A program made the translations under genes and the position numbers. A stretch of 64,000 bases of DNA from Flectonema sp. DT1601 (lineage: Eukaryota > Euglenozoa > Diplonemea > Diplonemida > Diplonemidae): assembly GCA_964019425.1 (NCBI GenBank), contig OZ025785.1, forward strand, positions 457,501 through 521,500, written 5' to 3'. The notes below the pieces were generated by a model. It worked only from the letters and a program-made list of their open reading frames with translations, ran no database searches and had not been told where the DNA came from. Below, piece by piece: positions 8,751 to 18,945 of the stretch (position 1 is the first letter of the stretch; the number at the start of each line of letters is the position of its first letter).

Positions 8751-11255
8751 ATGAGGGAACCGATTGTACCTCGACCTCCTCCTCAGCCTGAGGCGATTGA
8801 ATTAAAAAAAGACCGCGACAAGTGGCAGAGACGACTCAACTCTCTCGACAACACTATAACAAAAGTATCAGAACAACCAGTGGTAAGTCACGATGAAAAT
8901 AAAAATAAGAATAAAGGAATGGCTGTGAAGATGCGAGAAGAAGGACTTGAAATTATTAAAAAATGGAAACAAGCTCAGGAAAGTATTTATGTGATGTCAA
9001 CAAGTCTTGAGAATCACTTAAACGGTGAGTCAGTTTCGGTTAAAAAGAAACCTCTGAAGGTTAAAATATCATTGTCGAAAACACCAAATTGGCAAACTGT
9101 TTGTACGGCATTTGAAAAAGCTTCATCACTGCTGTCGTGGTTGAGGTGTAAACAGATATCAGTTTCGTCATCGAAATATCTCCGAGACTGTTATTGGGAT
9201 TCAGTTAACATGTCTAACATTGATTCATTCACAGAGCCTGGAATAGAAGAACCATACCCATGTGGGTTAACTAATCCAAAAAAAGCAGTATCAACACCGT
9301 TGATTCGAATCAACTTATCTGACTTATTCCCCGACAATGAACCAATAAAGAATCTAACATCAATGACAGCTGGTTATTCAGAGGGTCGATTCTTATATTG
9401 GTGTACCTCCGATGAGTTTAATTTATCTCATTCTCTGTGGGAGTTAGACAGAGATAGTTCTCATGTGGGTAACAGAAATTCGTTAATATATTCATGGATG
9501 ACTTATAATGGTCTTAACAAATCAGGAGTTGAGTTATCAACATGTGAGTATCCACCATGTATATTATTACTTGGTAAAGGTTGTGAATGTGGAATTGAAA
9601 TTATTGACTCTGCGAATAAACAACTCAACAGTTCTGAGTCAGATGAAAAACAAGAGTCTGGTGTCGCTCACGACAGTCAGGTTAAATCAACGTTTTCTGA
9701 CATTGTTTGTTGTGACGATCGAGTTGTCGGAATTGAAAATTTTATTGACGAAGGATGCACCAGTCAGGCCCTAGTGAGTATATCTGTCACAAATAATGAA
9801 TCAGTAGTCACAAGACGACTTCAAGCAGCTGGGAAATGTATCAGCTCACCCACTATCAGTCCTGATGGAAGTACAGTTGCATGGCTTAGTTGGGGATCAG
9901 ACAGGTCAATCACTGATGGATGTTTGTTATCAGAGGCGTACTTCAACGATAACAATTCTCTTAATCACGCGAAGGTAATTGACGGAAGTCCTACAGCGAG
10001 TGTTCTCTCACCGACTTACCTGTTGAATGGAAGCTTAGTGTACTTGTGCAATCAAGGATGTGATAATTTCAGCTTATACAAATCTGACAAGGGGTGTCCT
10101 GGTGTTAGTTTGGTGTGCATTGGTGAGGCTCGTCACAAACATGATTGGGGTAGTTCTCGTTACATTACTCCATTGAAGTACGATAGTTGGGATAAAATTG
10201 CACTGATTGGATCGAGAGGTCACCTCGACCTTCTATTTATATATGACATGAAGGACAATACACTTCTATCTGACGACATCCTCCCCCACCATGGGGTTAG
10301 TCGCCTTTGGGACATCAAGGCAATTGATGAGGGTCAGGTTGCCTTATTCTGTTCTGGGATGGCGCTGACTACGCAGCTTATTATTTACAATTTCACATGC
10401 AAGACGGTGAAGACTGTTGATTTTGGAACTCGTCCGAGAACATGTCTTGGGAGGGGAGGTCGGAAAAGCTGTTCGGATTTTGCAAGATTTCCGATATCGA
10501 GTTCTCCTATTCCTCTGGATGAGGACAACAGGGGATGGCTGTTCGTACCTCCAGGTGGTGAGGTGCCGGATATTTCATTGAATTGGTGTGCGGAGTGTCC
10601 ATTGTCGGAGAGAATTCCGCTTATCATCTGTCCTCACACTGGATGGGGAGATACATGGCAGTCAGATGTATGGGATTTATCAACACAGTACTTCACATCA
10701 AATGGTTATGCTGTTTGTCACATTACTGTTTCTGGTTGTATTGGATACGAAAGACAGTTGAGAGAAGAAGGTTTTAAAAAATGGATTCGCAGTGGAGCTG
10801 AAGACATCATCTCAGCTGTTCATAAGTGTAATAGAATGTGTCACATTGACATGCATCACGTATCAATTAGAGCTTCGTCGTTGGATTGTTTGATCGCTCT
10901 TCAATCCACAACACTACCAGGGAGCTTCACCAGATGTGTTATGTTATCTGGTTTTATCCCTCCTTCCTCTGCCATGACTCTCAGAAGTACACCCGAGTAC
11001 TCTATTTCATCATCACTTTTATCACTTGGTGATTCTTTTTTAAAACCAGAATCTCTTCGTGTTCCTGTATTATATTCACATTGTAAAGATGATTGTATCT
11101 CATCATTGGAAGATGTACAAAGATTTATATCACAAAGTGATCATCCATTATCTCAGTCAAATATCGTTGAAGGGAGTTGTCATCCACCACCTGCGAGGTC
11201 AATTTTAGATCGTGAGCTTAACTTTATCAATAATGTGATGTGGGATCCGTTGTAA
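8751..11255 (+). CDS. S9 prolyl-oligopeptidase/acylaminoacyl-peptidase-like protein, altered active site
   Basis: The 834-residue ORF has a Pro-rich, charged N-terminus, a long beta-strand-rich middle (about 150-610) consistent with a beta-propeller, and a C-terminal alpha/beta-hydrolase-like part. PLIICPHTGWGDTW and YAVCHITVSGCIGYER match the usual strand and oxyanion region of family S9. Where active members have a Gly-x-Ser-x-Gly-Gly elbow this protein has RASSLDC (Ser710), so the glycines are gone. A candidate Asp (780/781, in HCKDDC) and His (811, in GSCHPPP) remain. Activity is therefore doubtful. The frame is open a few codons upstream to a cag that may be an acceptor, so a short 5' exon is possible. 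Confidence 0.65.
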   Translation: MREPIVPRPPPQPEAIELKKDRDKWQRRLNSLDNTITKVSEQPVVSHDENKNKNKGMAVKMREEGLEIIKKWKQAQESIYVMSTSLENHLNGESVSVKKKPLKVKISLSKTPNWQTVCTAFEKASSLLSWLRCKQISVSSSKYLRDCYWDSVNMSNIDSFTEPGIEEPYPCGLTNPKKAVSTPLIRINLSDLFPDNEPIKNLTSMTAGYSEGRFLYWCTSDEFNLSHSLWELDRDSSHVGNRNSLIYSWMTYNGLNKSGVELSTCEYPPCILLLGKGCECGIEIIDSANKQLNSSESDEKQESGVAHDSQVKSTFSDIVCCDDRVVGIENFIDEGCTSQALVSISVTNNESVVTRRLQAAGKCISSPTISPDGSTVAWLSWGSDRSITDGCLLSEAYFNDNNSLNHAKVIDGSPTASVLSPTYLLNGSLVYLCNQGCDNFSLYKSDKGCPGVSLVCIGEARHKHDWGSSRYITPLKYDSWDKIALIGSRGHLDLLFIYDMKDNTLLSDDILPHHGVSRLWDIKAIDEGQVALFCSGMALTTQLIIYNFTCKTVKTVDFGTRPRTCLGRGGRKSCSDFARFPISSSPIPLDEDNRGWLFVPPGGEVPDISLNWCAECPLSERIPLIICPHTGWGDTWQSDVWDLSTQYFTSNGYAVCHITVSGCIGYERQLREEGFKKWIRSGAEDIISAVHKCNRMCHIDMHHVSIRASSLDCLIALQSTTLPGSFTRCVMLSGFIPPSSAMTLRSTPEYSISSSLLSLGDSFLKPESLRVPVLYSHCKDDCISSLEDVQRFISQSDHPLSQSNIVEGSCHPPPARSILDRELNFINNVMWDPL

Positions 11256-12143
11256 AAAAAAAAAAGAAAATAGAAGTTTGTCTCTTTCATATCTGTTATG
11301 TTATCTACACTCGTCCTCATTGGTTCTCCACTAGGTGCGCACAGGTGACGTGCGAATTAATTTTTTTTCTTCTCCCTCATTCTCATTTCAACAAGTGAAA
11401 ATTTATTATAATTAAAAACTAAGTTCCCCCGGTTGATGATGATTTCCGTTTTTGGGATTCATCTTTGGATTGTTACTTGGTTTTGGTATTTCAGTTACAC
11501 ATTTATAAGAAAATAAAACACAAAAACCTTTATTCAACTGGTGCATTATATCTTCTAATAAATGACTCGCATCAATAAATCCAATGAGATTCCTTCTGTC
11601 TCTTACCTACCTGCTATCTGTGGAAACAACATTCAAGGGAACGTCTCGTATTATTTGAAGGTCTTTTTTCTTTTCTTAATTATCGTTGGGAAAAAGTTCT
11701 CGAATTGAAGTTACGTATCTTTTGAATTAATTCTTCATCACCAGAAACTACTGTTTTGTTCTTTTTATTTTATTTAAGTGTAAGTTGTAACGGATTGGAC
11801 TCTCAACCTGATAGTACGTGGTCCCTGAATTACCGGATTCGACAACGTCTTCTGGTCAATGAGACAACGAACTTTTTCTTTTATTAACAACTATTCAGTC
11901 GAATACTTTGATATTAGTTTTTGTATTAATACCTAAAGTTGTTATTGTTTTTACATTGTGAAAGTTTCACCCCTCCATGAAGTACACGCAATACAAGTAT
12001 TTAAATTAATTAATTCCGCAGTCATAGTGCGTAGCGATGATTGTTCTCTGGTGTCAGTTATCATGTGAATTACGTTCTTGAATTGAAGTTACGTATCCTT
12101 TGAATTAATTCTTCATCACCAGAAACTCATCCAGTTAAAAATA
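11256..12143. repeat. Intergenic; last ~400 bases are a block duplicated before LRR genes B and C
   Basis: After an A-run and T-rich DNA, a relic LRR 5' block lies at about 11700-11748. Bases about 11750-12143 are then nearly identical to 14818-15212, running straight into the ATG of gene B or C. So B and C were copied with at least 390 bases of upstream DNA. No ORF is seen. Confidence 0.75.
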
Positions 12144-13940
12144 ATGACAACTATCGATTCCCTGTCCTCTGTTTTGAGGAGCCATCAGAGGTTCATGGCG
12201 AAGCTGCTGGTGGAAGTGGTGAGTCGGAAGGAGGAGTCGGGGGCGCTGATGGACAGCTTTTCAGAAGTTCTCAGGTCGTCGGAGGAGATCATGGATGGAA
12301 TGACGGATGCTGAGGCTGCGACTGAATTGACGACGTACAAGGAAGTACACCGGGTGGCGAGGGAGAAGGAGTCGGCGAAGTTGGTGGAAGGAAGCTCGCG
12401 ATTACTGGGAACCCTTTCCTTGCATCCTGACATGAAGTGTGACGATATCGGGTTTGTTAAAGCTGATCTCAAGGGGGAGGGGAAGTTGGAGTTGGTCGAA
12501 GATGACCTGAGGAATGTATTCTCGTCCACCTGCTTCCCTCGGATGCTGAACGAGGATGAGTATTTCAACACACTTCAAATTGGTTACTTGGGCATGGGTG
12601 AAACAGAGGAGGGTGTCCCAGCCCAACTCAGGAAGGAACTCTTCCTGCTGCTGGACTGGCCGAGACTCTCCCACTCGTCGAAGGAAGAAGTCAAATCCCA
12701 ATTTGACAACACCTCATGGGGTGCTGAGATCCTCCGTGAGCTGGAAGATTCGAACAACTGGGGTACTGTGAAAAGAACATACAAATGGCCTCGGTATGAA
12801 CGTGTTGTGACTGCGGAGGAGTTGAGAACTTCACATCTTCGTACTCGAATTGACATTTTGTTCGCACAAAATCCTGACATGTTGTGTGTCCTCGATGCCT
12901 CAGAATATATCAACCATAAAGGAACCCTTTCTAGTGATTGTGTTAAGATGCTTCCGTCTTGCATCCGCCGGTTGTCATTCACCAACTGCGGCCGTTGCAT
13001 CGCATTTGAAAAGCAGTTCCGAGAAAAGCAAGAGTTCCTGTCAGACAGTTGTGACTCGCTGACGTCAATCGATTTCACTGCTTTTCACAACGTGACGGCC
13101 ATCCCCAGCAAGTTCTTGTATAATTCAAAGTCCTTGACTAGCGTGGATTTGTCTTCCTTGAGTGAAGTTACGAGCATTGGCGATTACTTTATTTGTCACT
13201 GTGAGTCCCTCACCTCCATCGATGTTTCCAGTTTGAAGAAGCTGACTGAAATTGGACATGGATTCTTGCATAATTCAAAGTCTCTGACTAGCGTGGATTT
13301 GTCTTCCTTGAGTGAAGTTACGAGTGTTGGCGATCACTTTATTGGTGACTGTGATTCCCTCACCTCCATCGATGTTTCCGGTTTGAAGAAGCTGACTACA
13401 ATAGGAGGTGGATTCTTGCTATGCTCAAAGTCTCTGACTAGCGTGGATTTGTCTTCCTTGAGTGAAGTTACGAGTGTTGGCGATCACTTTATTAGTTACT
13501 GTGAGTCCCTCACCTCCATCGATGTTTCCGGTTTGAAGAAGCTGACTACAATAGGAGGTGGATTCTTGCGTAATTCAAAGTCTCTGACTAGCGTGGATTT
13601 GTCTTCCTTGAGTGAAGTTACGAGTGTTGGCAATAACTTTATTAGTGACTGTGAGTCCCTCACCTCCATCGATGTTTCCGGTTTGAAGAAGCTGACTGAA
13701 ATAGGACATGGATTCTTGCATAATTCAAAGTCTCTGACTAGCGTGGATTTGTCTTCCTTGAGTGAAGTTACGAGTATTGGCTATTACTTTATTAGTAACT
13801 GTGAGTCTCTTACCTCAATTGATGTTTCCGGGTTTCGGAAAGTGACTACAACAGGAGGTGATTTGTTATGGAATACAAAACTAACTAAGAAAGATGTCAA
13901 GGGATTGGAAGATTGTAGTTTTTCCGTGCGATTGCGTTGA
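12144..13940 (+). CDS. LRR-family protein B, 11 repeats
   Basis: The 598-residue protein has the family's ~300-residue N-terminal domain, which I do not recognise, followed by about eleven 25-residue repeats. Two repeat types alternate: one with SLTSVDLSSLSEVTS and a Cys near the end, the other with SLTSIDVSGLKKLT and an NSK end. The pattern resembles BspA-type (LRR_5-like) repeats but is 25 rather than 23 residues long. The C-terminus carries the family motif KKDVKGLEDC. No signal peptide or membrane segment is seen, so the protein is probably intracellular. It has a small insertion (EKQFREKQE) near residue 295 not found in C or E. The start is fixed by the conserved upstream block. Confidence 0.8.
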   Translation: MTTIDSLSSVLRSHQRFMAKLLVEVVSRKEESGALMDSFSEVLRSSEEIMDGMTDAEAATELTTYKEVHRVAREKESAKLVEGSSRLLGTLSLHPDMKCDDIGFVKADLKGEGKLELVEDDLRNVFSSTCFPRMLNEDEYFNTLQIGYLGMGETEEGVPAQLRKELFLLLDWPRLSHSSKEEVKSQFDNTSWGAEILRELEDSNNWGTVKRTYKWPRYERVVTAEELRTSHLRTRIDILFAQNPDMLCVLDASEYINHKGTLSSDCVKMLPSCIRRLSFTNCGRCIAFEKQFREKQEFLSDSCDSLTSIDFTAFHNVTAIPSKFLYNSKSLTSVDLSSLSEVTSIGDYFICHCESLTSIDVSSLKKLTEIGHGFLHNSKSLTSVDLSSLSEVTSVGDHFIGDCDSLTSIDVSGLKKLTTIGGGFLLCSKSLTSVDLSSLSEVTSVGDHFISYCESLTSIDVSGLKKLTTIGGGFLRNSKSLTSVDLSSLSEVTSVGNNFISDCESLTSIDVSGLKKLTEIGHGFLHNSKSLTSVDLSSLSEVTSIGYYFISNCESLTSIDVSGFRKVTTTGGDLLWNTKLTKKDVKGLEDCSFSVRLR

Positions 13941-15212
13941 AGATATTTTGAGACATCAGAGATTAGGACACAAAATCCTGGAAATCCTCATTAACCTCGA
14001 TATTGATGAGATTATGCCCTCGGGTGATGTACACAAGGTGGATACTACTTTCCGATAACAGAAAAGTACAATGACACTGACATGCAAAACTTGTTCTTCA
14101 AAAATAGCACTAAAGAATCTACGCCAAAAAAGGTAGATGCAGGAGCGGATTCAGTTATATGAAACAATTAGAATTCACTTCTCACTCAAAACTACGCACA
14201 TTACAACACGTGAAACCCTGGAAAAAGTTCTAGATGAAGTATTGAAACAATATTTAAAACGTATACCATTTCTTATAATCTCACAAAGAACACCATATAC
14301 ACATTATATACTCTTCATTGGAGAGGAAATGGAATACAAAGGTTTTGATATTATCAAATCTACAGACAGTTGTGCTGAAATAGAAAACATTCGAATATCA
14401 TGCTGTGATGTACTCGTCTGAAGATATCCCTCCTGTTGATTTCGAGTCATTTATTCTTCCTGTTGAAACACATCAAAAGAGTTCAACTACCAACGTAACA
14501 TAACAAATGAACAGAATGACGATGTACAAATGGAAGATAATAATAATGTAAAAAAAATGACTCAAGACGACGATGTTGCAAGGCTACAATTTTTATTTAG
14601 TGTGCTATTTTCAAAAGTTTCAACCCCCTCCGTTGTGCCGTCTAACGAGAAACTATAAACACTTTGAGTAAGTATTGATTTACTAATCTAATTATATTAC
14701 TGATCTTCAGAATAGAATGGTCTGAGTTAACAATATGAGCTCACTCAAAATCAATTAACTCCCTCCACGCAAGAGTACGCCGCTAGCAGTGTACTACTAA
14801 CTAGTCCTGTAATACGAACTGTTTTGTTCTTTTTATTTTATTTAAGTGTAAGTTGTAACGGATTGGACTCTCAACCTGATAGTACGTGGTCCCTGAATTA
14901 CCAGATTCGACAACGTCTTCTGGTCAATGAGACAACGAACTTTTTCTTTTATTAACAACTATTCAGTCGAATACTTTGATATTAGTTTTTGTATTAATAC
15001 CTAAAGTTGTTATTGTTTTTACATTGTGAAAGTTTCACCCCTCCATGAAGTACACGCAATACAAGTATTTAAATTAATTAATTCCGCAGTCATAGTGAGT
15101 AGCGATGATTGTTCTCTGGTGTCAGTTATCATGTGAATTACGTTCTTGAATTGAAGTTACGTATCCTTTGAATTAATTCTTCATCACCAGAAACTCATCC
15201 AGTTTAAAAATA
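13941..15212. other. Intergenic between LRR genes B and C
   Basis: Bases about 13950-14023 (from gacatcagagattagg to ccctcgggtga) repeat behind gene C at 16841-16914. The middle holds one small ORF (listed separately). From about 14818 on it is the copied upstream block of gene C. Confidence 0.65.
14137..14421 (+). CDS. Small hypothetical ORF, 94 residues
   Basis: It begins with ATG and encodes a mixed-charge protein with helix-like heptads (about 25-50) and a YILFIGEEMEYKGFDII segment. No family is recognised. It lies between two LRR genes in the same orientation and might be an exon or a relic. The more usual composition argues mildly for coding, but support is weak. Confidence 0.3.
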   Translation: MQERIQLYETIRIHFSLKTTHITTRETLEKVLDEVLKQYLKRIPFLIISQRTPYTHYILFIGEEMEYKGFDIIKSTDSCAEIENIRISCCDVLV

Positions 15213-16838
15213 ATGGCAACTGTCGATTCCCTGTCCTCTGTTTTGAGGAGCCATCAGAGGTTCATGGCGAAGCTGCTGGTGGAAGTGGTGAGTCGGAAGG
15301 AGGAGTCGGGGGCGCTGATGGACAGCTTTTCAGAAGTTCTCAGATCGTCGGAGGAGATCATGGTTGGAATGACGGATGCTGAGGTTGCGACTGAATTGAC
15401 GACGTACAAGGAAGTACACCGGGTGGCGAGGGAGAAGGAGTCGGCGAAGTTGGTGGAAGGAAGCTCGCGATTACTGGGAACCCTTTCCTTGCATCCTGAC
15501 ATGAAGTGTGACGATATCGGGTTTGTTAAAGCTGATCTCAAGGGGGACGGGAAGTTGGAGCCGGTCGAAGATGACCTGAGGAATGTATTCTCGTCCACCT
15601 GCTTCCCTCGGATGCTGAACGAGGATGAGTATTTCGAGACAGTTCGAATTGGTTACTTGAGCCTGACTACTTCAGAGGATGGTGTCTCACCCCAACTCAG
15701 GAAGGAACTCTTCCTGCTGCTGGACTGGCCGAGACTCTCCTCCTCGGGGAAGGAAAAAGTAAAATCCGAATTTGACAACACCTCATGGGGTGCCGAGATC
15801 CTCCGTGAGCTGGAAGATTCGAACAACTGGGGTACTGTGAAAAGAACATACAAATGGCCTGAACGTGTTGTGACTGCGGAGGAGTTGAGAACTTCACATC
15901 TTCGTACTCGAATTGACAATTTGTTCACACAAAATCCCGACATGTTGTGTGTCTTCGATGCCTCAGAATATATCGACGATGAAGGCACCCTTTCTAGTGA
16001 TTGTGTTGAGATGCTTCCGTCTTGCATCCGTCGGTTGTCATTCACCAACTGCAGCCGTTGCACTGCATTTGAGCAAGAGTTCCTGTCAGACAGTTGTGAC
16101 TCGCTGACGTCAATCGATTTCACTTCTTTTCACAATGTGACGGCCATCCCCAGCAAGTTCTTGTATAACTCGAAGTCTCTGACTCACGTTAATTTATCCT
16201 GTCTGAGTAAAGTAACCAGCATTAGCGATAACTTTATTAATAACTGTGATTCCCTCACCTCCATCGATGTTTCCGGTTTGAAGAAGCTGACTACAATAGG
16301 AAGTGGATTCTTGCTATGCTCAAAGTCTCTGACTAGCGTGGATTTGTCTTCCTTGAGTGAAGTAACGAGTGTTGGCTATAACTTTATTAGAAACTGTGAG
16401 TCCCTCACCTCCATCGATGTTTCCAGTTTGAAGAAGCTGACTACAATAGGAAGTGGATTCTTGAATAATTCAAAGTCTCTGACTAGCGTGGATTTGTCTT
16501 CCTTGAGTGAAGTTACGAGTGTTGGCAATAACTTTATATGTAACTGTGAGTCCCTCACCTCCATCGATGTTTCCGGTTTGAAGAAGCTGACTGAAATAGG
16601 ATATACATTCTTATATAATTCAAAGTCTCTGACTAGCGTGGATTTGTCTTCCTTGAGTGAAGTTACGAGTGTTGGCAATTACTTTATGAGTAACTGTGAG
16701 TCTCTTACCTCAATTGATGTTTCCGGGTTTCGGAAGGTGACTACAACAGGAAGTAATTTGTTATTGAATACAAAACTAACTAAGAAAGATGTCAAGGGAT
16801 TGGAAGATTGTAGTTTTTCTGTGCCATTGAGAAGATAA
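15213..16838 (+). CDS. LRR-family protein C, 9 repeats
   Basis: The 541-residue protein is the shortest intact member of the family. Its N-terminal domain carries KADLKGDGKLEPVED at about 108, an EF-hand-like loop. About nine 25-residue repeats of the two alternating types follow, then KKDVKGLEDCSFSVP. Around residues 145-190 it differs from A, B, D and E (ETVRIGYLSLTTSEDG in place of NTLQIGYLGMGETEEG), so it is the most diverged N-terminal domain. Its 3' flank matches that of B for about 75 bases and is then interrupted by the G-run transposon units. Confidence 0.8.
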   Translation: MATVDSLSSVLRSHQRFMAKLLVEVVSRKEESGALMDSFSEVLRSSEEIMVGMTDAEVATELTTYKEVHRVAREKESAKLVEGSSRLLGTLSLHPDMKCDDIGFVKADLKGDGKLEPVEDDLRNVFSSTCFPRMLNEDEYFETVRIGYLSLTTSEDGVSPQLRKELFLLLDWPRLSSSGKEKVKSEFDNTSWGAEILRELEDSNNWGTVKRTYKWPERVVTAEELRTSHLRTRIDNLFTQNPDMLCVFDASEYIDDEGTLSSDCVEMLPSCIRRLSFTNCSRCTAFEQEFLSDSCDSLTSIDFTSFHNVTAIPSKFLYNSKSLTHVNLSCLSKVTSISDNFINNCDSLTSIDVSGLKKLTTIGSGFLLCSKSLTSVDLSSLSEVTSVGYNFIRNCESLTSIDVSSLKKLTTIGSGFLNNSKSLTSVDLSSLSEVTSVGNNFICNCESLTSIDVSGLKKLTEIGYTFLYNSKSLTSVDLSSLSEVTSVGNYFMSNCESLTSIDVSGFRKVTTTGSNLLLNTKLTKKDVKGLEDCSFSVPLRR

Positions 16839-16956
16839 GACATCAGAGATTAGGACACAAAATCCTGGAAATCCTCATTAACCTCGATATTGATGAGATT
16901 ATGCCCTCGGGTGAAATATCGTTTATTTGGGGGGGGGGGGGGGGGGGGGGGGGGTA

Positions 16957-18930
16957 GGGGGGGGTACAAGCTGTCGATAAAGTACTTTTTCCGAATTTTG
17001 GTAAATATAACCTTCCCGGGGGCAAAAATTACCCAGGACCCCATCAGAACCCCCAAAAATGTGATTTCGGGGCTGAAAAAACCTCGATTTGGCTGATTTC
17101 GGCAAAGGAATGAAAAATCTCAAAAAGTGTGGACCGTGTGGTACCTGGGGGTCCAATTTTGAGGCCTGTGAAATGCACCTTCAAATAATTTTTTTTTACA
17201 ATGAGAAGAGGTGAGTCTTGGTGTGCCCCTGTGCACGCAGTGTGCTAATATACCATTTCCGTATCAGTTTCCACCTCAAGAACACGCCACGAAAGAGAGC
17301 ATCGCTCTCGCCCGGCCATGCTTGAGGTCACGAGGCTCACGGGCAGGATAACGCAGCTGAAAACGATGTTCTGCAGGGCAGCTCACAAAGTCATTCTGCG
17401 GAGGAGAGCATTGATCCCAGAGTGCATGAAAACACCTCCCGAGACATCCCTGAAGTCACTCAACAGCACTTGGACAGTCAGAAGTAAGATACGCGTGAGA
17501 AAGGGGTTCAAAAAACGTCCAGTATCTGCATCGTGATCACAGAAGGCTCAGAGAATAGAGAAAGCGTCACGTCTGTACCCCAAACAGGGATAAGCCTGAA
17601 GACAGCTGTAGTGGTAGTGCCTCAAATAGCAGTGCCATAGATAAGCAGCAGCGACATAGGGCAACATGCCCCATCCAAAAAGCCGTTCAAGGCATCACTT
17701 CAGAAGACCCAACCATACTCACCAGCGGGGCATACAAGACACTCTAGTACATGCAGCATTCGAAGAAGTACGGAAGAGACATCCGCTTGCAACTGTACCC
17801 AAGCGAGGGGGATTTACTCCTAGAGTCTTGGAGTCGTAACTACACTGCAGATATTGCGGCAACAAGGGATCGGCGCAGAGAGATCCAACAAAGCCCTGAG
17901 TGAGTGACATAGTTGACGTCGCCGGTGCACAGACAGAAGGGAAGCGGGTCGAAGTCCCCGACTATATCTCGAAGGACAGTCCGACTTGTTGATGAATTCA
18001 CAGGTGATCTGTCAGTGACCTGACTTCTTGAAGCAGCAGCTTCCTTCTCACCCTCCATCACATCGCTGCAACATGATACTTCCTCTAGTGCCCGTCATGC
18101 TCGTGGGCTGAAGCTAACAACCGTGGCGTTCGTTGTCCGCACCCCTCAAGGGATGGGGAGGTTATTCAGTGTGTTGTTGTTGATAGTTCTTAGTCAACTA
18201 ACGGAACCATTGGAGTGAGGGCTGCCCTACTGATAACGTACAACATATTCCAGAGGCACACGGACTTCCAAAGGCTACCACATCAACGCAGGACCACCAA
18301 CCCTCTTCAGATTGGCAAGAACAAGCACAACAGGAAGCGCTACAGGGGCTGAAAGTACCACTCCGTCCTCACAGGGAAGACCTCTAGACAGCAAGGCCTA
18401 ATGCTAATCTGCCATCCGCATCCAAGGATTGGTCCTCTGTCTATCTTGTACAGAAAGAAGCACAGCTTCGAGCCGAATTTCGAAAGCTGAGCACATGGGA
18501 TGTTCAAGAGAAGGCCAGTAGCCTAAGCATCGAAGATGGGGAATTAACAAGCCCGGTCTGGTGGAGCATATTATTAAGGTTCAGGATGGGTCGATAAAAT
18601 CATAAATTGGGTTCCCATTTCATCCCCCACACAACTCGGAGGGAAACCCTGGTTATGGATTGCTCAATGCACGGAATTACTTGTAATTTTTGTGAGCCCT
18701 CCTAACACACCCCTTGTTTTCACCCCCCTCAGGTACCACACGGTCCACACTTTTTGAGATTTTTCAAAGACTTGTTCTAAAGTGCCGAAGAACTGTTTCT
18801 TTGGATCGCAATCCCCATTTTTGGGGTATATGTTGTACTTTTCATAATTTGGGTGCCCAAAAAACTTGTTCTCCGGGAAAAAACCGAAAGTGCCCAAAAT
18901 CTCCGTAAAATCGATGCTTGTACCCCCCCC
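16957..18930. mobile_element. Transposon-like unit 1 with G-run terminal inverted repeats
   Basis: The left end reads TA-G8-TACAAGC and the right end GCTTGTA-C8-TA, giving inverted termini of at least 15 bases plus TA on both sides. A second inverted pair (AAAAAGTGTGGACCGTGTGG) lies about 160 bases in from each end. The interior (17280-18530) is more GC-rich than the host DNA, with only broken frames. One plus-strand frame near 18100-18330 is faintly reminiscent of a DDE transposase end region, but I do not claim a family. A further 26-base G-run precedes it. Confidence 0.7.
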
Positions 18931-18945
18931 TAGGGGGGGGGGGTA

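Noticed and set aside
16843-17156. Pro- and Gly-rich ORFs across the G-run ends
   Set aside because: They are translations of homopolymers.
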